From Bdellovibrio sp047344985 (GTDB lineage: Bacteria > Bdellovibrionota > Bdellovibrionia > Bdellovibrionales > Bdellovibrionaceae): DNA of 64,000 bases. The notes beneath the pieces are model-generated. The model saw nothing but the letters and a program-made list of their open reading frames with translations, was not told where the DNA came from and made no database searches. The position numbers and the translations under genes were made by a program. Positions within the stretch are counted from its first letter, which is position 1; each line of letters opens with the position of its first letter. The stretch lies in contig NZ_CP178861.1 of NCBI RefSeq assembly GCF_047344985.1, positions 682,001 through 746,000 on the forward strand. The letters are read 5' to 3'. Positions 60,721 through 64,000 of the stretch are shown here, in pieces.

Positions 60721-61650
60721 CTAAAAAACGTTATTTAATTCTTTATTCAATTCCGCAGCTTTCTTTTTTTCGATGATTCCCTTCATAAAGAATTCACCGG
60801 CACGGTATGAGCTGCGCACCAACGGACCTGAAGCTACGTACAAGTAACCCATGCCCTCGGCCACCTTTTGCCACTCTTGGAATTTTTCCGGAGTGACGTA
60901 ATCCACTACTTTGAGATGTCTTGGCGTGGGTTGCAAGTACTGACCAAAAGTCACCACATCGCAGCCAACTCCACGAAGATCCTTCAGTGTTTGAAGAATT
61001 TCTTCGTCGCTTTCTCCAAGACCCAGCATGATCGAAGATTTCGTGTAGCGAGTCGCATCGCGCTCTTTCACCATCTCCAAAACACGCAGGCTTTGACGGT
61101 AGCCCGCTCGCGGGTCCCGCACCTTTGGTGTTAAGCGTTCAACAGTTTCTACGTTGTGCGCATACACATCAGGTTTTGCGTCCGTCAATTGGTTCACAAG
61201 GTTTTGATCGCCGCGGAAATCTCCCGCCAAAATTTCTACGATCAAATTCGGTGCGAGTTTTTTCAACGTCGTCACCGTGCGCGAAAAATGCTCAGCCCCT
61301 TGGTCTGGCAAATCGTCTCTGTCGACCGTCGTAATGACGATGTACTCAAGACTCATTTGCGAAACCGAGTAGGCGACCTTTTCAGGTTCAAAAGGATCTA
61401 AAACTCCTTTTGGATTTCCGGTCTTCACGTTGCAGAAGCGACAACCGCGAGTGCAAACCTCGCCCATGATCATGATTGTTGCCGTTCCGCCAGACCAACA
61501 TTCGCCAATGTTTGGGCAGCGCGCTTCCTGGCAAACTGTGGCCAGTTTCAAATCGCTCATCATCTCCTTGATGCGTGTGTAATTTTCGCCGGAAGGCGCA
61601 CGCACTTTCAGCCACGAAGGCTTTGGAGTAATTGGCTTTTTGACCGTCAT
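60721..61650 (-). CDS. lipA: Lipoyl synthase
   Basis: 309 aa from ATG 61650, with AAAGGAC just upstream; an extension to 61737 lacks support. It inserts two sulphurs into octanoylated domains. Both cluster motifs are present: CQEARCPNIGEC (auxiliary) and CTRGCRFC (radical SAM C-x3-C-x2-C); LEYIVITTVDRDDLPDQGAEHF and RSSYRAGEF near the C-terminus complete the family. It heads the operon that makes and uses lipoate. Confidence 0.97.
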   Translation of the reverse strand: MTVKKPITPKPSWLKVRAPSGENYTRIKEMMSDLKLATVCQEARCPNIGECWSGGTATIMIMGEVCTRGCRFCNVKTGNPKGVLDPFEPEKVAYSVSQMSLEYIVITTVDRDDLPDQGAEHFSRTVTTLKKLAPNLIVEILAGDFRGDQNLVNQLTDAKPDVYAHNVETVERLTPKVRDPRAGYRQSLRVLEMVKERDATRYTKSSIMLGLGESDEEILQTLKDLRGVGCDVVTFGQYLQPTPRHLKVVDYVTPEKFQEWQKVAEGMGYLYVASGPLVRSSYRAGEFFMKGIIEKKKAAELNKELNNVF

Positions 61651-61837
61651 AGTTTGTCCTTTATGAACACTCCCTTCTAGTCCCGTCATAGAGCATTTGC
61701 ACTTAATTACGCCATGCATTAACGCGAAGAAATGCACGGGGTTTTTGCATTATTCGGAGTTCCAAGGAAAGCCATCGACAAATTCGCCGGAAAACGACTA
61801 ATTTGAGAGTGAAATTAAGGCCTTCGAAGGGACTCCT

Positions 61838-62566
61838 ATGAAATTTACTCGCAAGTTACAAGAAGGAATCTTCCTGCAACGCTATAAACGTTTTTTTGCC
61901 GACATCGAGTGGCAAGGGCAAAAAATCACGGCCCATTTGCCGAACACGGGGAGTTTGAAGAGCGTCAACAACCCTGGTCAGCACTGCCTGTTCTCTGAAA
62001 GCGACAATCCGGAACGTAAGCTCAAGTTCACATTGGAGATGATCAAGTCTCCGGCAGGGGCGTGGGTCGGAGTCAACACGGCGACACCGAATATTATTAT
62101 GCGCGAAACCTTAGAGCGCGTCGTTGGTCATCCAGAAATTGTCGGTACTTTTGCTCATTGGGCTCATTATGATGAAGCCAAGGCGGAATACAAAATCAAT
62201 GGCGAGACTCGTTTGGATTTCGTTTTAAAAAAGAAGGATAGCGACAAACATCACCATATCGAGGTCAAGAACGTCACTTTGAATGAAGATGGCATTGCGA
62301 AATTCCCCGATGCGGTTTCAGAGCGTGGGCAAAAACACTTGCGCGAGTTGATGTCCTTGATCGATCAGGGACACACTGCAGAGCTTGTGTTCACGGTTCA
62401 GCGTCATGACTGTGGAAGTTTTGCTCCGGCAGATCATATCGATCCCGAGTATGGAAAATTGCTGAGAGAGGCCTACCATAAAGGAGTTCGAATTTCTCCT
62501 TTGCTCGTGGATTTGAGTCCCGATTCGGTGGAATTGTCAGAGACTCTTTTACCGCTGAAATTTTAA
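61838..62566 (+). CDS. sfsA: Sugar fermentation stimulation protein SfsA
   Basis: 242 aa; GAAGGGACT before the ATG. SfsA pattern: RKLQEGIFLQRYKRFFADIEW, HLPNTGSLKS, SPAGAWVGVNTATPN, DFVLKKKDSD and HHIEVKNVTLNEDGIAKFPDA. The family has a nuclease-like fold (PD-(D/E)XK) and DNA binding, with an uncertain physiological role. Convergent to the CBS gene across a terminator. Confidence 0.94.
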   Translation: MKFTRKLQEGIFLQRYKRFFADIEWQGQKITAHLPNTGSLKSVNNPGQHCLFSESDNPERKLKFTLEMIKSPAGAWVGVNTATPNIIMRETLERVVGHPEIVGTFAHWAHYDEAKAEYKINGETRLDFVLKKKDSDKHHHIEVKNVTLNEDGIAKFPDAVSERGQKHLRELMSLIDQGHTAELVFTVQRHDCGSFAPADHIDPEYGKLLREAYHKGVRISPLLVDLSPDSVELSETLLPLKF

Positions 62567-62569
62567 TAG

Positions 62570-62599
62570 AAGGGCTGCAGCGGCAGCCCTTATTTTTTT
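62570..62599. terminator. Terminator between sfsA and the CBS gene
   Basis: AAGGGCTGC/GCAGCCCTT arms around AGCG followed by a T-run; the first A/T tract also lets it act on the minus strand. Confidence 0.88.
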
Positions 62600-63014
62600 A
62601 GTGATGAGCGATATTTGAAAGAGTGTCGTGAGTGATGTTAGCGTCATGTCCTTTGTTGGCCAAGTCGCCTAAACTCACCATGCCAACCAGGCGTTTATTT
62701 CTATCAACGACAGGCAAGCGGCGATGCTGACGTCCTGACATTTTTTTGCTGACCTCTGCAATATCATCGTCGTCGTAACAGTAGTTAATTCCTTCACTCA
62801 TCACTTCTTGGACTTTTGTTTTCTTAGGATCTTTACCTTTTGCCACCACACGAATCGCGATGTCGCGGTCTGTGAGCATGCCGATCATTTTATCGTCTTT
62901 CTCAACGGGAATAGAGCCGCAATCTTCCTGCTCCATCAACCGCGCAGCTTCGTCGACGGTGTGAGAAAAGTTAATCACCTTTGCTTTAGGATGCATGATT
63001 TCTCGAACGATCAT
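62598..63014 (-). CDS. Two-CBS-domain protein
   Basis: 138 aa, two tandem CBS modules. MIGMLTDRDIAIRVVAKGKD and KRLVGMVSLGDLANKG are the typical CBS ends, with adenosine-binding Asp. It may sense AMP/ATP or SAM and regulate a partner; none is obvious nearby. The ORF has a short spacer from the Ldt gene. Confidence 0.88.
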   Translation of the reverse strand: MIVREIMHPKAKVINFSHTVDEAARLMEQEDCGSIPVEKDDKMIGMLTDRDIAIRVVAKGKDPKKTKVQEVMSEGINYCYDDDDIAEVSKKMSGRQHRRLPVVDRNKRLVGMVSLGDLANKGHDANITHDTLSNIAHH

Positions 63015-63212
63015 AGGGAATCTCCTTTTTGAAAAAAGAATAAGTCCGTTTCCCTCTGAAAGATTCGTTTATTTGAGGTCTTTGTTAAGTGTCTAAAAAC
63101 CTCACACTTTCCCTCTGAAAACGTGTCGAGAATTCAGTCGTTTCTAAAAAGTTTTAAGTTTTAAAAATGAACAGCCGATTTGCTCTGTGTAACCACATGG
63201 AGGATTGGCACG

Positions 63213-63965
63213 ATGTCTTTCTCACCTACAAAAGTCTTGTTCGCAACAGCAATGATGCTCGCTCTTTCTGCCTGCGGTCCTGGCATTCCTGTTTTACCGG
63301 ATGATCCAAACAACGAGCCGGCTGCTTCAGCTCCGAGTGACACTAACAACGCGGAAGGTTCCACGGATATACCATCCACGACTCCGGAGGTTCCGGTTGT
63401 GAGCCCTCCGGCAACGGCGGATACGCGGGAAGAAATTTTGAAAATGTACGACTACGTCGATCCGACACATATCGTGCCGACTCAGAAGCTGGAAGATGCC
63501 ATCGTTTATTTTCATAAAAATAAATCTTCATTTAAAAATCAGTCAGTGATTTCCGTGATTGATTTTAGTCAGAAGTCGACACAGAAGCGTTGGTACTTCA
63601 TCAATATGAGTACGGGGAGTGTGTGGAATATTCACGTCGCTCACGGCAAGGGCTCTGACAGCAATCACGATGGGTTTGCAGAGAAGTTCAGCAACGTCTC
63701 TGGTTCCAATGCGAGTTCTTTGGGTTTTTATAAAACGGCCGAGACTTATCAGGGAAGCAATGGCTATTCTCTAAGACTCGATGGTCTTTCAACAACGAAT
63801 TCCAATGCGCGCCCTCGTGCGATTGTCGTGCACGGTGCTTCGTATGTTCAGGATTCAGCAGTGATTCAAGGTCGCAGCTGGGGATGTCCTGCAGTTTCAA
63901 CAACGAATCGTGATAAAGTGATCAATATGATCAAAGGCGGAAGCCTTATTTACGCCGCAAACTAG
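63213..63965 (+). CDS. Murein L,D-transpeptidase-like lipoprotein
   Basis: 250 aa from ATG 63213 (GGAGG upstream). Lipobox LSAC (Cys21), a Pro/Thr/Ser linker (about 25-75), then a YkuD_2-type catalytic domain: VISVIDFSQKST, IVVHGASYVQ (His) and GRSWGCPAVS (Cys). L,D-transpeptidases cross-link or modify peptidoglycan through 3-3 links; Bdellovibrio is known to use such enzymes to strengthen the prey-derived bdelloplast. A lipoprotein form should act in its own periplasm. Confidence 0.87.
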   Translation: MSFSPTKVLFATAMMLALSACGPGIPVLPDDPNNEPAASAPSDTNNAEGSTDIPSTTPEVPVVSPPATADTREEILKMYDYVDPTHIVPTQKLEDAIVYFHKNKSSFKNQSVISVIDFSQKSTQKRWYFINMSTGSVWNIHVAHGKGSDSNHDGFAEKFSNVSGSNASSLGFYKTAETYQGSNGYSLRLDGLSTTNSNARPRAIVVHGASYVQDSAVIQGRSWGCPAVSTTNRDKVINMIKGGSLIYAAN

Positions 63966-64000
63966 TCTGCCGGGTTTTCGGCGGCTCCCGAAATACCAAC

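Noticed and set aside
1..64000. CRISPR arrays, tRNA/rRNA genes, prophage or transposase genes
   Set aside because: No regularly spaced repeats, cloverleaf-like sequences, rRNA stretches, phage structural genes or transposase-like proteins were recognised in any gap. Gaps are short, so small RNAs could be missed.

Overview
The window looks like a chromosomal segment of a Bdellovibrio-type predatory bacterium (phylum Bdellovibrionota). It is diderm, of medium G+C by eye, and densely packed with coding sequence. Pointers to this group are a close match to the FHA-GGDEF diguanylate cyclase DgcB at about 30.7 kb, directly after pgi as I remember it in B. bacteriovorus, together with many small secreted lipoproteins, heptose/LPS and lipoate genes, and TAA-rich stops. 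The assignment is inferred from gene content; no rRNA, tRNA, CRISPR array, prophage or transposase gene was seen.

Layout. 0-4.6 kb (minus): a coupled operon gdhA-pyrD-Nudix-two glycosyltransferases. 4.7-11.4 kb: secreted hydrolase plus MipA/OmpV-like outer-membrane protein, an AlkB-like dioxygenase flanked by GGTACC palindromes, heptose kinase, PLD lipoprotein, DOPA-dioxygenase-like protein. 11.4-16.4 kb (minus): a tightly coupled three-gene set that looks like DNA repair (SplB-like radical SAM, PD-(D/E)XK-XPD-like helicase, degenerate DnaQ-GIY-YIG nuclease). 16.5-26.7 kb: secreted protein, MFS carrier, rlmN, PfkB kinase, haem-sensor chemoreceptor, and a GMC oxidoreductase/alpha-beta hydrolase pair. 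26.9-31.6 kb: coiled-coil protein with TRPV/DKTV motifs, metallophosphoesterase, pgi and dgcB. 31.8-40.3 kb: envelope proteins, an ECF sigma/membrane partner/periplasmic helical protein trio, MsrB, TonB-like protein. 40.4-44.4 kb: PilZ protein behind a textbook sigma-28 promoter, PIN-PhoH ATPase, MaoC hydratase, BLUF photoreceptor, DoxX, lipB. 44.5-57.4 kb: vWA lipoprotein, lytic transglycosylase, imelysin, sterol-desaturase-like protein, FecA-like receptor with FbpA-like binding protein, thioredoxin-TPR protein, class I amidotransferase-like hydrolase, DUF72, DUF3011. 57.6-64 kb: lipA-E2-E3 operon, sfsA, CBS protein, L,D-transpeptidase lipoprotein.

Themes linking the genes: c-di-GMP signalling (DgcB synthesis, PilZ effector), iron handling (FecA/FbpA, imelysin, a Fur-like box), lipoate metabolism (lipA, lipB, E2/E3), wall remodelling (lytic transglycosylase, Ldt) and DNA repair. 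Most promising for new biology are the three-gene repair-like operon, genes whose -10 box lies 6-8 bases before an ATG with no ribosome-binding site (candidate leaderless mRNAs, including dgcB), the sigma-28-PilZ link, and the GGTACC palindromes around the AlkB-like gene. All coordinates and motifs were read by eye; family calls come from motif recognition, not database searches.
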